Source of the DNA: Bacteroidota bacterium
GTDB lineage: Bacteria > Bacteroidota > Bacteroidia > NS11-12g > UBA955
Assembly (NCBI GenBank): GCA_027488835.1
Contig: JAIYAW010000009.1
Span: forward strand, 248,001-312,000
Direction: 5' to 3'
Length of the DNA stretch: 64,000 nt
In this document: positions 1 to 9,210 of the stretch, piece by piece
How positions within the stretch are numbered: position 1 is the stretch's first letter
How the letters are laid out: every line of letters starts with the position of its first letter
The notes under the pieces: model-generated
Databases searched by the model: none
Told to the model about the DNA's origin: nothing
The model's input: only the letters and a program-made list of their open reading frames with translations
Made by a program: the position numbers and the translations under genes

Positions 1-1980
1 ACCATGAACCCCAATGCGGCTTGAATCAACATATTTCAAGTCTTTTAAATAGCCCAAAGCAAATAATTGGTCTTCCATTTCGATAGTGCCCAATTGACGG
101 TGGGTTGCATTTTCGAAATCGAAACCGCGGTGTGATGAACCTCTGTTGTCAACGGTAAATACGATATATCCCTTTTGAGCCATGAAATGCATCCATAAGT
201 TTCCACCGCCCAACCAAGAATTCGTAACCATTTGCGCGTGTGGACCTCCATACAAATAAACTACCACAGGGTATTTCTTGTTCACGTCAAAATGAGGAGG
301 GAAGAAGGTTCTTGTATATAAATTGATTCCGTTGTTATTTAATTTATCTATTTTCGGTTCGTTTACATCAAATTCTTCAATTGGATTTTTAGAAACAAAT
401 AAGGTTTGAGGTCTTGTTACAATCAATTTTCTGTCGTTCCACTCTTTGATGTAAGTTGCAATATCCAAAGAAAACAACATTTTGGGTGTGTGAACATTTG
501 AAAACATTGAAGCAATAAGTCCATTGCCAAGGTTTCCCATTAAAGAATGTGTACCGTTCAAAGTGGAACCTGTAAATAAAATCACAGGATTGTATTTTGG
601 ATTTTTCCAACTAATAGCCATTGGGCAGCGACTGGTTGGATCTTCTTTATCTAAAAGAGGGTCATTGCTTCTGGTGGTATTTACAATTACGTATTGCCCT
701 GAATTATCAAATCCCAATACGTCTGAAACTTCCCAATTGCCTTTGGTAATTTTGGTTAGCAATCCTTTGCTATATAGATAAAGGTGATTAAATCCCTCCA
801 AATTGCTTTGCCAAATAAAATCAGTAGTTGAATTAGGAACGAACAATGGTCCGTTTTGTGGTTCTACATATTTCGGATGTTTTTGAGTGAAAAGTGTTTT
901 CATGAGTGTACCATCGTTTGCTGAATATTGATTCAAGCTCATTTCATTTTGTTCGCGATTTACAATAGCTACGTAAATTGAATTTCCATCGGGAGACCAA
1001 GTAACATTGGTTAAATATTGATCGTATGGACCAACAGTATTCAAATAGGTTGTTTTGCCTGAAGTCATATTGTAAACGCCAATGGTTACAGTATGGCTGC
1101 TATCTCCGGCCATTGGATATTTGATGGTAGAAGGTTTTGCAGGTCTTTCCGTGATTGAAAACAAAGGATAATCAGTTACCCTGTGCTCATCCATTCTGTA
1201 GAATGCCAATTTTGAACCATCGTTTGCCCAGAATAAACCTTTATTGATTCCAAACTCATTTCTGTGAACTGATTGTCCGTAAACAATACCTTTTCCACCG
1301 TCTGATGTAATTTTTACATCTTTACGTTCGTTATTTAAAACATAAATGTTGTTGTCGCTTACCCAAGATAAATTCAATCCTGAGTTTTTATAAGGCAATC
1401 CTTCAATTACATGGGCACTTTGAGATTCCGAAATTTCTTGGGCATCTACATTTTCTGGCAATGTTTCATAATGCGCTATGTAACGACCCACTTTATCGCC
1501 ATCTATCGTTAAAACAAACATAAAAATGTTGTTTTTTACTTGGAAATAAGCAGGCATGGTTAAAACGCTATTTTTATCTGATGCCCTATTATAGGCTGTT
1601 AACCATTTAAACATAGGAACAAATGATACTTTGGCATCCTTATAAACGGCAGTTGGATTTGCTTTAATGAACTCAGAAAACAATGAAACAAAGTCTGTTT
1701 TGTTAGTAACCACAAAAGATGCTTTTGCTTTGTTTTTTCCATTGTAAACATTCAAAGAATTGTCTTCCAATAGGGTATAATATTCTGTTCCTGGAATCCA
1801 CTGAAACATTTTGGGGGATTCTGGATAGTACTTGGGATTAAAGCAATCTGTGATTTCGAATTTTTTGTCGGGGGCTTTGCTTACAGCCAAGGCTGGTGAC
1901 AAATCACCTTGAATTTGTGATGTGGCTGTTTGCATTGCGGCAAAGAATACCAATGCTGAGAATAATTTATATGTTTTCAT
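1..1980 (-). CDS. Dipeptidyl peptidase IV-like S9B peptidase (N-terminal part)
   Basis: Exported serine peptidase of the prolyl oligopeptidase clan, expected to release N-terminal dipeptides in the periplasm or at the surface. The reading frame is open for 660 codons and leaves the window at base 1, so the protein is incomplete. A signal peptide begins MKTYKLFSALVFFAAMQTA. A beta-propeller region follows, with the S9B-typical LAFYRMDEHRVTDYPLF. The start of the alpha/beta-hydrolase domain is visible (VYLYGGPHAQ, TVDNRGSSHRG, HRQLGTIEMEDQ), and the last residues are IGVHG. The family GWSYGG motif with the catalytic Ser should follow directly but lies outside, as do the Asp and His. The start at 1980 is chosen because the signal peptide begins there. 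It is divergent from dapD, with about 50 bases between starts. Family call is strong; substrate is not shown. Confidence 0.92.
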   Translation of the reverse strand, partial: MKTYKLFSALVFFAAMQTATSQIQGDLSPALAVSKAPDKKFEITDCFNPKYYPESPKMFQWIPGTEYYTLLEDNSLNVYNGKNKAKASFVVTNKTDFVSLFSEFIKANPTAVYKDAKVSFVPMFKWLTAYNRASDKNSVLTMPAYFQVKNNIFMFVLTIDGDKVGRYIAHYETLPENVDAQEISESQSAHVIEGLPYKNSGLNLSWVSDNNIYVLNNERKDVKITSDGGKGIVYGQSVHRNEFGINKGLFWANDGSKLAFYRMDEHRVTDYPLFSITERPAKPSTIKYPMAGDSSHTVTIGVYNMTSGKTTYLNTVGPYDQYLTNVTWSPDGNSIYVAIVNREQNEMSLNQYSANDGTLMKTLFTQKHPKYVEPQNGPLFVPNSTTDFIWQSNLEGFNHLYLYSKGLLTKITKGNWEVSDVLGFDNSGQYVIVNTTRSNDPLLDKEDPTSRCPMAISWKNPKYNPVILFTGSTLNGTHSLMGNLGNGLIASMFSNVHTPKMLFSLDIATYIKEWNDRKLIVTRPQTLFVSKNPIEEFDVNEPKIDKLNNNGINLYTRTFFPPHFDVNKKYPVVVYLYGGPHAQMVTNSWLGGGNLWMHFMAQKGYIVFTVDNRGSSHRGFDFENATHRQLGTIEMEDQLFALGYLKDLKYVDSSRIGVHG

Positions 1981-2029
1981 TGAGGGTTTACCAATTTTCT
2001 TTTGCAAATTTGCTGTAAATAAAAGCATC

Positions 2030-2845
2030 ATGCAAAATCATCAGCAAATTATTGAAGAAATTTGGAATAATCGCGAATTGTTGAAAAATGTTGAAAATGT
2101 TAAAATCATTGAAGACATTATAGAAGAGTTAGATAAAGGACGTTTGAGAGTGGCGCAACCCAATGCCGATGGCAGTTGGACAGTGAACGATTGGGTAAAG
2201 AAAGCTGTTATTTTGTATTTCCCTACAAGGGAAATGTCTGTTTCTCATGCGGGTCCAATGGAGTTTTACGATAAAATGCCTTTGAAAAAGAATTACAAAG
2301 AGTTGGGCATTAGGGTTGTTCCTCATGCTGTTGCACGACACGGTGCATTTATTTCACCAGGGGTGGTTTTAATGCCGTCTTATGTGAATATTGGGGCTTT
2401 TGTTGATGCCGGAACCATGGTTGATACTTGGGCAACAGTTGGAAGCTGTGCGCAAATAGGCAAAAACGTTCACTTGAGTGGCGGAGTGGGTATTGGCGGT
2501 GTTTTAGAACCTGTTCAAGCTGCACCAGTTATTATTGAAGATGATGCTTTTGTTGGAAGCAGATGCATTGTAGTTGAAGGCGTTCATGTAGGAAGAGAAG
2601 CAGTGTTGGGTGCTGGTTTAACGTTAACAATGAGTACCAAAATATTTGATGTAAATACCGGCGAAGAATTGCCAAAAGGATATATTCCCCCAAGAAGTGT
2701 GGTGATTCCAGGTAGCATTAAAAAAGAATTTGCAGGTGGTGAATTTTATGTGCCTGCCGCTTTAATTATTGGTCAAAGAAAAGAAAGTACCGATACAAAA
2801 ACTTCTTTGAACCAAGCCTTAAGAGATTTTAACGTAGCAGTTTAA
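2030..2845 (+). CDS. dapD: 2,3,4,5-tetrahydropyridine-2,6-dicarboxylate N-succinyltransferase
   Basis: Cytoplasmic enzyme that transfers a succinyl group from succinyl-CoA to tetrahydrodipicolinate in the succinylase branch of lysine/meso-DAP synthesis. The product is 271 residues, close to the family's usual length of about 274. A helical N-terminal domain is followed by a left-handed beta-helix of hexapeptide repeats (VNIGAFVDAGTMVDTWATVG, GVGIGGVLEP). I chose the ATG at 2030 over the in-frame GTG-type start at 1922, because the extension would overlap the divergent peptidase signal peptide and does not resemble the family. Its stop overlaps the next gene's start by one base (TAATG), so translational coupling is likely. 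dapB is also in the window, at 35.9-36.6 kb. Confidence 0.96.
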   Translation: MQNHQQIIEEIWNNRELLKNVENVKIIEDIIEELDKGRLRVAQPNADGSWTVNDWVKKAVILYFPTREMSVSHAGPMEFYDKMPLKKNYKELGIRVVPHAVARHGAFISPGVVLMPSYVNIGAFVDAGTMVDTWATVGSCAQIGKNVHLSGGVGIGGVLEPVQAAPVIIEDDAFVGSRCIVVEGVHVGREAVLGAGLTLTMSTKIFDVNTGEELPKGYIPPRSVVIPGSIKKEFAGGEFYVPAALIIGQRKESTDTKTSLNQALRDFNVAV

Positions 2846-3894
2846 TGCGTATTGGATTTGATGCAAAACGGTTTTATCAAAACAACTCTGGATTAGGAAA
2901 CTATTCTAGGCAGTTGATTGCCGATTTGCATCAATTTCAACCGAATTTGGAACTTAAACTCTTTGTTCCAAAGAATATTGAATCTACTTCGGAGTCAATT
3001 GTTTATCCTGATAAATTTTCCAAAATTTGGAGGGTTTACGGCATGGGTAAATCAATGATTCTAGAAAAGCTCGATGTTTTTCATGGTTTATCGAATGAAT
3101 TTCCTTTTGATGTCCCTCAAAATATCAAAAAAATCGTGACCATTCACGATGTTATTTTCAAACAATTTCCAGATTATTACCCGATTTTAGATAGAAATAT
3201 CTATCATTTGAAAACGAAATTTGCATTGGGAAAATCCGATAAAGTGATTGCTACCAGTCAAGCTACGGCAAATGAGATTCAAAAATTCTATAAAGTAGAT
3301 TCAAATAAAATTGAAGTGGTTTATCAAGCGGTTGCTGTTTCATTTTATGAAAATGCTGCTCACTTTTTGAATGATGAAAAGTATTTCATTTACACTTCGA
3401 GTTTTACCAAGCGTAAAAATCATTTGACTTTATTACAAGCGTTTGATCTTACAAAAAACCAACATCAATGGAATTTGAAATTGGTGGGATTGTCGGGCGA
3501 AATGCTAGAAATTGTGCGCAATCAAATTGCGCAATTAAACTTGCAAAACAGGGTAGAAGTGATTGTGAATGCAAGCCATGAGCAAATGTTATTGCTTATG
3601 AAAAATGCTTCGGCATTTGTTTATCCTAGTTTTTTTGAGGGATTTGGGATTCCATTAGCAGAGGCTGCCGCGGTTGGTTTACCCATGGCTGTTTCGAGAA
3701 TTTCTGTGTTTACAGAATTGGCTGAGGATGCTGCTTTGTATTTCCATCCAAACGACGAACGCGAATTGGCCTCGCAGTTGTTGTTGTTGACCTTTGATGA
3801 AACGAGGATCATGCAATTGCAGAATCGCAAAAGTTTACTTCATAAAATTGATTCCAAGCAAATTGTGAATCAATTGATGCGCATTTATTCTTGA
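2845..3894 (+). CDS. Glycosyltransferase family 4 protein
   Basis: Predicted cytoplasmic or membrane-associated GT-B glycosyltransferase of 349 residues. The N-terminal domain opens with MRIGFDAKRFYQNNSGLGNY, typical of family-4 enzymes acting on polysaccharide or LPS sugars. The second domain has the sugar-nucleotide binding block SFFEGFGIPLAEAAAVGLP at about residues 260-280, with the conserved E-x7-E spacing, preceded by YTSSFTKRKN and a VIVNASHEQM strand-turn. Donor and acceptor cannot be told. It is coupled to dapD by a one-base overlap, though no metabolic link is evident. Confidence 0.88.
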   Translation: MRIGFDAKRFYQNNSGLGNYSRQLIADLHQFQPNLELKLFVPKNIESTSESIVYPDKFSKIWRVYGMGKSMILEKLDVFHGLSNEFPFDVPQNIKKIVTIHDVIFKQFPDYYPILDRNIYHLKTKFALGKSDKVIATSQATANEIQKFYKVDSNKIEVVYQAVAVSFYENAAHFLNDEKYFIYTSSFTKRKNHLTLLQAFDLTKNQHQWNLKLVGLSGEMLEIVRNQIAQLNLQNRVEVIVNASHEQMLLLMKNASAFVYPSFFEGFGIPLAEAAAVGLPMAVSRISVFTELAEDAALYFHPNDERELASQLLLLTFDETRIMQLQNRKSLLHKIDSKQIVNQLMRIYS

Positions 3895-3936
3895 TGTTCA
3901 TTATTGATTGTCTATCAAAGACTGATTAACTTCACT

Positions 3937-3944
3937 TATCTTTG
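3937..3944 (+). promoter_or_regulatory. -7 promoter element (TATCTTTG)
   Basis: A perfect match to the Bacteroidota -7 consensus TAnnTTTG. It ends 5 bases before the ATG at 3950. No TTG lies at the usual 19-21 base distance upstream, so only the -7 half is supported. If it is used, the mRNA would start at or within a few bases of the start codon. Confidence 0.55.
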
Positions 3945-3949
3945 TAATT

Positions 3950-4438
3950 ATGCATGAAATGGAAGAAGAAACCGACGGTAATTTTGTAAAGATTGTTTTT
4001 CAATTTTACAGCGAACTTTTTGAACAAGACATGGTTGAAACTTTATGGGCAATCATTGTTGATGTTGAAAACGGGGTTTATAAACTCGATAATATTCCAT
4101 TTTATGTGCCGTTGTTGGCATCTGAGGATGTGGTTTATGCAGAATTCGACGAAAACGAAAACTGTTTGATTTACCGCAAAACATTAGAAGATTCAGGAAA
4201 TTCTACCATTCACGTTGTAATACTCGATGAAAATGTAGATATCAATACCATTTGCGATGAGTTTTTCGATTTGGAATGTTTGTACGAAGGCGTAAATGAA
4301 AGTTATTTCGCTATGGAAGTTCCCAAATCCGTAAATTACGTTGCAATTAAGGCAAGGTTAGATCAACTCGAAACCCAAGGAACCATTGGCTATTCCGAAT
4401 CGTGTTTGTCGGAATTGCATTTTGCACAACTCGCATAA
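3950..4438 (+). CDS. DUF4265-type protein
   Basis: Small acidic cytoplasmic protein of 162 residues with no signal peptide or membrane segment. The first half (LWAIIVDVENGVYKLDNIPF, then PLLASEDVVYAEFDEN) resembles the DUF4265 family, whose function is unknown. The second half has a short beta-alpha-beta pattern (STIHVVILDEN, FAMEVPKSVNYVAIKARLDQ). The next gene follows after 9 bases, so they may be co-transcribed. The family assignment is from memory of the motif and is moderately sure. Confidence 0.7.
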   Translation: MHEMEEETDGNFVKIVFQFYSELFEQDMVETLWAIIVDVENGVYKLDNIPFYVPLLASEDVVYAEFDENENCLIYRKTLEDSGNSTIHVVILDENVDINTICDEFFDLECLYEGVNESYFAMEVPKSVNYVAIKARLDQLETQGTIGYSESCLSELHFAQLA

Positions 4439-4447
4439 ATCTACTAT

Positions 4448-5974
4448 TTGAGAAAATTGCAGGCATATTCATATTCTTTGGGCTTTTTTGTGGTCTTAAG
4501 GATATTTATGTTTGTTGTTTTCTCTGGGAATTATACTGACAGCGATCAATGCATCACTTGGCAAATGGCCCAAGATTATGCAAATTTTGAATTCCATTCT
4601 CCATTTTTTTACGGTCAGGCCTATAATTTAGGAATCGAAGCTTTTTTTGCTGTTCCCTTAATTTGGCTGCATGTTCCTGTTTACTATGCTGTTGCAATCA
4701 GTACTTTTGTCATTTCAACCCTGCCATGGATATGGATGTACCAAATTGGTAGAGACAATTGGGGTCCTAATTTGGGACTTATTCCGTTGTTAATTGGTTT
4801 ATGTTTTCCGGTGGCGTTTTGGCAACAAGGTTTGTTGGCAAGAGGATTTATACAAGGTATTTTTTTTGTTGCACTGGCAATTAAAATAGAATCGATAATT
4901 TGGACCTTGGTCTTGACTTTTTTAGGAATATTGATTAATCCCAATGCCATTTTTATGTTGCCAATTCTTTTATTGAAATTCGATAATTGGAAAGTTGTCA
5001 ATTTAAAAAGTGGTTTGGTTGCGCTGTTTGTAATGGTATTGATTTTTATTGGATTTCAATGGCTTGAACATAGTTATTTGCAATTTTCAATTCATCCCAA
5101 TCCACGCAAAAGCTTTGGTTGGAATTTCTTAACTGAAAACATCAATCGTGTTGAATTATTATGGAATCAGGTTGTAGGATTTCAAGGAGAATATTTTTTG
5201 GTGGGTATTTTCTTTATGCTAATGCTTGTTGTTTTGCTTTTGAAACAGGAACGGTCATGGTTAAATTCTTTGTTATTTGTTTCAGGAATTTTAATTCTGG
5301 GTTTGATTAGTTTAGGCATGGAAAAGGTGAATGATGGGAGGGACAATGTGTTTTACAGTTACGGGAGGTACTTTTTGGCAATCCCCGTTGCCATTGGTTT
5401 TGTGGCTGCTTTTTCTCGGCCGAGCAGAAGTATGTTGAAGATAGTAACGAACTATCCAATTGTATTTAATTTGACTGTATGTTTTTTGATTTTGATTAAG
5501 GGATTTTTGTTTTGGAACGATACGAAAGGGGAGGATTTCGGAGCAGAAAAAGATTCACCTGTAATGGTGTTTCATTATTATTCTCTAAAAATGGAAGCAA
5601 AGAAAGTAAAACAATTTTGTGAATCTGAAAAAATAAAATCGATATTGTACGGATATCATTTTTTTAGAGAATGCGGCAGCATTGGATATTCATATTTTGA
5701 ACCCAAGATGCCATTTTCTACCCGTATATTTTTCGAACGCAGAACCTGGATAACCAAATTAAATTCAAAGTCTTACAAATATAATTTAGTACCCCAAAAG
5801 GTGTTGTTGTACGATTTGTATTTAGACAGCAATGATTTTAAAAAGCATTTTCCTCAAAGCATCCAAACCAAATTTGGTGCAAGAAGTTTTGTGATTCCCA
5901 CTGGTAATCAAACTTTAAAACAAATTGTGGAAGAGATTAAAAGAATCAAAGCGCATCCAAAACCACAAGTTTAA
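4448..5974 (+). CDS. Polytopic membrane protein, GT-C glycosyltransferase-like
   Basis: A 508-residue inner-membrane protein with about ten hydrophobic segments in the first 350 residues and a soluble C-terminal part of about 150 residues. The first extracytoplasmic loop carries acidic residues (SGNYTDSDQCITWQMAQDYA) where GT-C enzymes place their catalytic Asp. That organisation suggests a lipid-linked-sugar transferase. No family-specific signature was recognised, so the enzyme activity is inference. The listed start is a TTG; an ATG in frame at 4508 would remove most of the first membrane segment and is less likely. A gap of 233 very AT-rich bases follows, in which no gene or strong promoter was seen; it holds a short direct repeat TTGTCATT near 6113-6132. 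Confidence 0.65.
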   Translation: MRKLQAYSYSLGFFVVLRIFMFVVFSGNYTDSDQCITWQMAQDYANFEFHSPFFYGQAYNLGIEAFFAVPLIWLHVPVYYAVAISTFVISTLPWIWMYQIGRDNWGPNLGLIPLLIGLCFPVAFWQQGLLARGFIQGIFFVALAIKIESIIWTLVLTFLGILINPNAIFMLPILLLKFDNWKVVNLKSGLVALFVMVLIFIGFQWLEHSYLQFSIHPNPRKSFGWNFLTENINRVELLWNQVVGFQGEYFLVGIFFMLMLVVLLLKQERSWLNSLLFVSGILILGLISLGMEKVNDGRDNVFYSYGRYFLAIPVAIGFVAAFSRPSRSMLKIVTNYPIVFNLTVCFLILIKGFLFWNDTKGEDFGAEKDSPVMVFHYYSLKMEAKKVKQFCESEKIKSILYGYHFFRECGSIGYSYFEPKMPFSTRIFFERRTWITKLNSKSYKYNLVPQKVLLYDLYLDSNDFKKHFPQSIQTKFGARSFVIPTGNQTLKQIVEEIKRIKAHPKPQV

Positions 5975-6207
5975 CAAACCTTACTCATTCACTTTCAATA
6001 ATTCATGGTTATTGATTATTTAGTGTGATGTCTAAACCTAATGAGTTATCAAAATAATTAGGAATAATTGTTGTGAATTGATAGAATAACAATTTATATT
6101 TCAATGATTTATTGTCATTTTTTTGTCATTGAGATTGGTTGCTTATTTTAGTTTAATAAATTGCACCATGATAATAAATCAATAATTTAAAATACAATCG
6201 AAATACA

Positions 6208-7059
6208 ATGGGGGATATGAAAAAATTTATATTAGGTATGTTGTTAACGATGTTAACCCTTACCAGTTACGGAAAGTGTGATTGGAGTAATTACACAATG
6301 TCAGTTTATTATCAGATAGTTTCTGGTCAACGAGTATATCACTCTAGTGCTAAATATTTAGGTAATGAGATTTGGGGAGATTCTTGTATTAAAGTTCAAT
6401 ATTCAATATATAATCATGAGTCTAAAAAATTAAGTGGTGGATTGGGGTCGTATTTAACTTTGTATCCAAGTGGTTTTAATCATAATAGGTATACCATTTA
6501 TTGTAAACTATCGAATATCTGTCAAAATTGTGACACAACGTATTCTTATACAATTGAAGTTAAAAATTTTAATAAGTACTGTTTTTTTGAAGAGAAAAAA
6601 GCGTGTGGTAAATACCTGTATGAAATGTGTCTTATACCAAATACTGATACAAGTTGTAAATACAATTACTATTTTTCTATTTGGGGTGGTAGTTCTTTGG
6701 ATAAGTTAGCACAAAAACAATGGGACACAATATCTGCCCAGTATTTAGGTTTTCTGTACAACTATCCTAGCTCAGATTTAGTAACACAACAAAATGGTGG
6801 TGTATTTGTTTATCAATATCCAAAAAACGGTAGATACCTTTTAGTAAAACAAGTAATAAGTTGTCTTTCTGACACAACTACTTTTGAGAAAGTTACTATT
6901 GACTGTCTAGCAGGAATTGAAGATTTACACAAACCAGAGCCTAAATTAATTGGAACATATGATATGTTAGGTAGACCTGTAGATAAAGTTGAAGACAACA
7001 TTCCATATATATTCCTTTACGATAACGGACAACGTAAAAAAATAATAAAAGTAAAATAA
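6208..7059 (+). CDS. Secreted Cys-rich protein of unknown function with a possible T9SS sorting tail
   Basis: I do not recognise a family. The 283-residue product starts with a signal peptide (MKKFILGMLLTMLTLTSYG, if translation starts at the second ATG at 6217). It has a region of about 210 residues rich in Tyr, Asn and Cys (about 14 Cys), including YCKLSNICQNC, that could form disulphides outside the cytoplasm. The sequence YPKNGRYLLVKQVISC resembles the PKD-like strands common in Bacteroidota secreted proteins. The last 35 residues (YDMLGRPVDKVEDNIPYIF, ending KKIIKVK) have the G-R-hydrophobic, aromatic, Lys-end pattern of a type A T9SS tail, though shorter than usual. It stands alone between AT-rich gaps. 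Confidence 0.7.
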   Translation: MGDMKKFILGMLLTMLTLTSYGKCDWSNYTMSVYYQIVSGQRVYHSSAKYLGNEIWGDSCIKVQYSIYNHESKKLSGGLGSYLTLYPSGFNHNRYTIYCKLSNICQNCDTTYSYTIEVKNFNKYCFFEEKKACGKYLYEMCLIPNTDTSCKYNYYFSIWGGSSLDKLAQKQWDTISAQYLGFLYNYPSSDLVTQQNGGVFVYQYPKNGRYLLVKQVISCLSDTTTFEKVTIDCLAGIEDLHKPEPKLIGTYDMLGRPVDKVEDNIPYIFLYDNGQRKKIIKVK

Positions 7060-7140
7060 ACGTAATTCATTTGTTTGATTTCATTTTTTAGAACAAACTA
7101 AAATTGTTCAACAACCAAAATTTTTGAAAAATTTACTGAT

Positions 7141-7154
7141 CCTCAAATTTGAGG
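7141..7154. other. Perfect 14-bp palindrome after marC
   Basis: CCTCAAATTTGAGG is a perfect 14-base palindrome that abuts the stop codon of marC. It lies in the 95-base gap between two convergent genes. It could be a weak bidirectional terminator or a protein-binding site. It lacks an adjacent T-run, so the terminator role is uncertain. Confidence 0.35.
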
Positions 7155-7712
7155 TTACACATTCCCTTTGAATAATTTTACGGCGATGGCCAATAAAATT
7201 ACCCCGAAGAATTTGCGGATGGTGATCATGCCGGCTTTGCCTATTTTTCGCTCAATAAATCCTGTCGATTTCAACACAATAAAAATTAACAATATATTGG
7301 GTAGTATTCCCATTAAAATTGTGCTTTTATCGTAAATTGCCTTTAAAGATAAAATTGTGGTTAAAGTTCCTGATCCCGCAATAATAGGGAAGGCCACAGG
7401 CACAATGCTGCCACTGGGTGTATTGGGATCAGTTCTGAAAATATCTACTCCCAAAACCATTTCCAAGGCCAAAATGAACATCACAATACTTCCGGCCAAT
7501 GCAAACGATTTGATGTCTATACATAAATATTTCAAGAAATAATCTCCAACATACAAGAAGCCAATCATTAACGCAGCTGAAGCTAAGGTGACTTTTGTAG
7601 GATTGATATCTGGAATTTTTTCCTTCAACGAAACCAAAATCGGTATAGATCCGAGCATATCAATTACCGCGAAAAGCGTAAAGAAAACAGTGATTATTTC
7701 GTTAATATTCAT
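7155..7712 (-). CDS. MarC family integral membrane protein
   Basis: A 185-residue protein with six predicted membrane segments. The MarC family signature is seen in TLFAVIDMLGSIPI near the N-terminus and in PVAFPIIAGSGTLTTILSL near residue 105, where two half-helix Gly/Pro motifs are typical. The family's physiological substrate is unknown; its old link to multiple antibiotic resistance has not held up. It is transcribed leftward in the same direction as the SDR gene 51 bases upstream, but the gap makes a shared transcript uncertain. Confidence 0.88.
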   Translation of the reverse strand: MNINEIITVFFTLFAVIDMLGSIPILVSLKEKIPDINPTKVTLASAALMIGFLYVGDYFLKYLCIDIKSFALAGSIVMFILALEMVLGVDIFRTDPNTPSGSIVPVAFPIIAGSGTLTTILSLKAIYDKSTILMGILPNILLIFIVLKSTGFIERKIGKAGMITIRKFFGVILLAIAVKLFKGNV

Positions 7713-7763
7713 ATTGTTTTGTTTAATTCTTGTGTGTCATTTCATCAAACCCTAAACCCTAAA

Positions 7764-8570
7764 CTATGTAAAAGGTGAATTTGGTTCTTTTTTGATTACA
7801 TTATATGTAAGTATATCAGTGAGTTTTGACGATATTTTATTTAAAAAAACAGCCATTTTGCCTTGTAAAGTGAGAATTAAATACGAGTTTCTTTTCTCAA
7901 TTGCTTTCCAAATCTCAGTAGCAACAACATCGGCCGACATTAACTTAGACTCATATAAAGGTGTGTCGCCTTGTTGTTGTCCTTTGTCGTTCAACGCCGT
8001 ATTTCTGATGTTTGAGGCTGTATAACCCGGACAAGCGATCAACACATGTAAGCCTGTTTTTAAATTCTCAACCCTTAGGCTTTCTAAAAAGCCTTGCATG
8101 GCAAACTTGCTGGCACTGTATCCCGTTCTTGCAGGAAGTCCCTTAAATCCCGCAATAGACGAAACCCCAACCACAGAACCTTTGCTTTCAAGTAAATAGG
8201 GCAATGCAAATTTCGTACAGTACACCGTCCCCCAAAAATTTGTGTTCATCAATGATTCAATCACATTTAAATCAACATCCTTGAAAAGTGAACGCATGCT
8301 AATTCCAGCGTTGTTAATCAAGAAATCAATCTTTCCAAATTCTTGAATCGTATTGGTTATGAGGGATAAACAATCATTTTGAACAGACACATCCCCTTGC
8401 GTAATGAGTATATTTACGTTTGAAAATTGCTGTATCTCAGCTTTTAAATCGTTTAATGCAGCACTGTTTCTTGCAAAAAGCGATAAGTGAAAGCCATTTT
8501 TAGCACCTTGAATGGCCAACGAGCGACCAATGCCGCTGCTTGCTCCGGTGATAATGGCTACTTTGGTCAT
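7764..8570 (-). CDS. Short-chain dehydrogenase/reductase
   Basis: Cytoplasmic NAD(P)-dependent oxidoreductase of 268 residues. It has the classical SDR features in order: the Rossmann motif TGASSGIG at residues 8-15, the NNAG motif, a Ser in GVSSIAG, and YSASK with the catalytic Tyr and Lys. The extra C-terminal hydrophobic patch (YLILTLQGKMAVFLNKISS) is like that of DHRS7/YqjQ-type SDRs and may bind membrane. Substrate unknown. Its start follows the stop of the thioredoxin-fold gene by one base, so the two form an operon. Confidence 0.9.
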   Translation of the reverse strand: MTKVAIITGASSGIGRSLAIQGAKNGFHLSLFARNSAALNDLKAEIQQFSNVNILITQGDVSVQNDCLSLITNTIQEFGKIDFLINNAGISMRSLFKDVDLNVIESLMNTNFWGTVYCTKFALPYLLESKGSVVGVSSIAGFKGLPARTGYSASKFAMQGFLESLRVENLKTGLHVLIACPGYTASNIRNTALNDKGQQQGDTPLYESKLMSADVVATEIWKAIEKRNSYLILTLQGKMAVFLNKISSKLTDILTYNVIKKEPNSPFT

Positions 8571-8571
8571 T

Positions 8572-9096
8572 TTATTTCCACTTAATACTACAACCTTCAG
8601 CTTCTACTTCAGGATAGTCAATGTCAATACCGTCTAAGGTATATTCAATGGCATCATCTAAATAGACGCTCATCACAGTAGATTCATTGTCCCAACTATC
8701 ATCAATTGCACCTTTGTAAACCAATTCGCGTTTAGAATTAAATAGGAAAACTTCAGGAGTTTTTGTAGCGCCCAATTGTTTCATCACCTTTTGTTCATCA
8801 TCGTGGAGATAAGGAAATGAAAGTCGGAATTGTTTCGCCAAACTTTGCATATTTTCAAAACTATCTTGAGGTTGTATGCTTGGGTCATTGCCACAAATGG
8901 CAACCACACCCAAATTGTCTTCTTCAAATTTCTCTGCCAATTTGATCATACGGGGCCAATATGCTTGGGCGTAAGGGCAGTGATTACAAGTAACCAAAAC
9001 CAAAAACGCATATTTGTCTGAAAAATCATAAGTGCTCACAACTTTGTTGTGGGTGCTCTTTAATTGAAAAGGTTTTAAAATGTCTCCAATATTCAT
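8572..9096 (-). CDS. Thioredoxin-fold protein (AhpC/TSA-like, CxxC)
   Basis: A 174-residue cytoplasmic protein of the redoxin family. The active-site stretch is VTCNHCPYAQAYWPRM, with a CNHC redox pair after the first core strand. A cis-Pro motif (ATKTPEVFLF) and the edge strand YKGAIDDSWD follow. The pattern matches the thioredoxin-family proteins often annotated as peroxiredoxin-like or alkyl hydroperoxide reductase-like, but the redox partner is unknown. No signal peptide. A -7-like box, TTATTTTG, lies 8 bases upstream of the ATG (9105-9112, minus strand). It leads the two-gene operon with the SDR. Confidence 0.88.
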   Translation of the reverse strand: MNIGDILKPFQLKSTHNKVVSTYDFSDKYAFLVLVTCNHCPYAQAYWPRMIKLAEKFEEDNLGVVAICGNDPSIQPQDSFENMQSLAKQFRLSFPYLHDDEQKVMKQLGATKTPEVFLFNSKRELVYKGAIDDSWDNESTVMSVYLDDAIEYTLDGIDIDYPEVEAEGCSIKWK

Positions 9097-9210
9097 AACT
9101 ACTGCAAAATAAACATGAAAACTGATAGTATGATATAAAAATTTGAATAATAGTATAAACAGTTGAAAAGTTGTGTTGTGAACCTCGAAATATTAGAGTT
9201 ATTTTGCACC

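Noticed and set aside
1922-2029. N-terminal extension of dapD by 36 codons
   Set aside because: It overlaps the divergent peptidase's signal-peptide coding region, uses a non-ATG start and gives a leader unlike DapD. The ATG at 2030 gives a normal-length protein.
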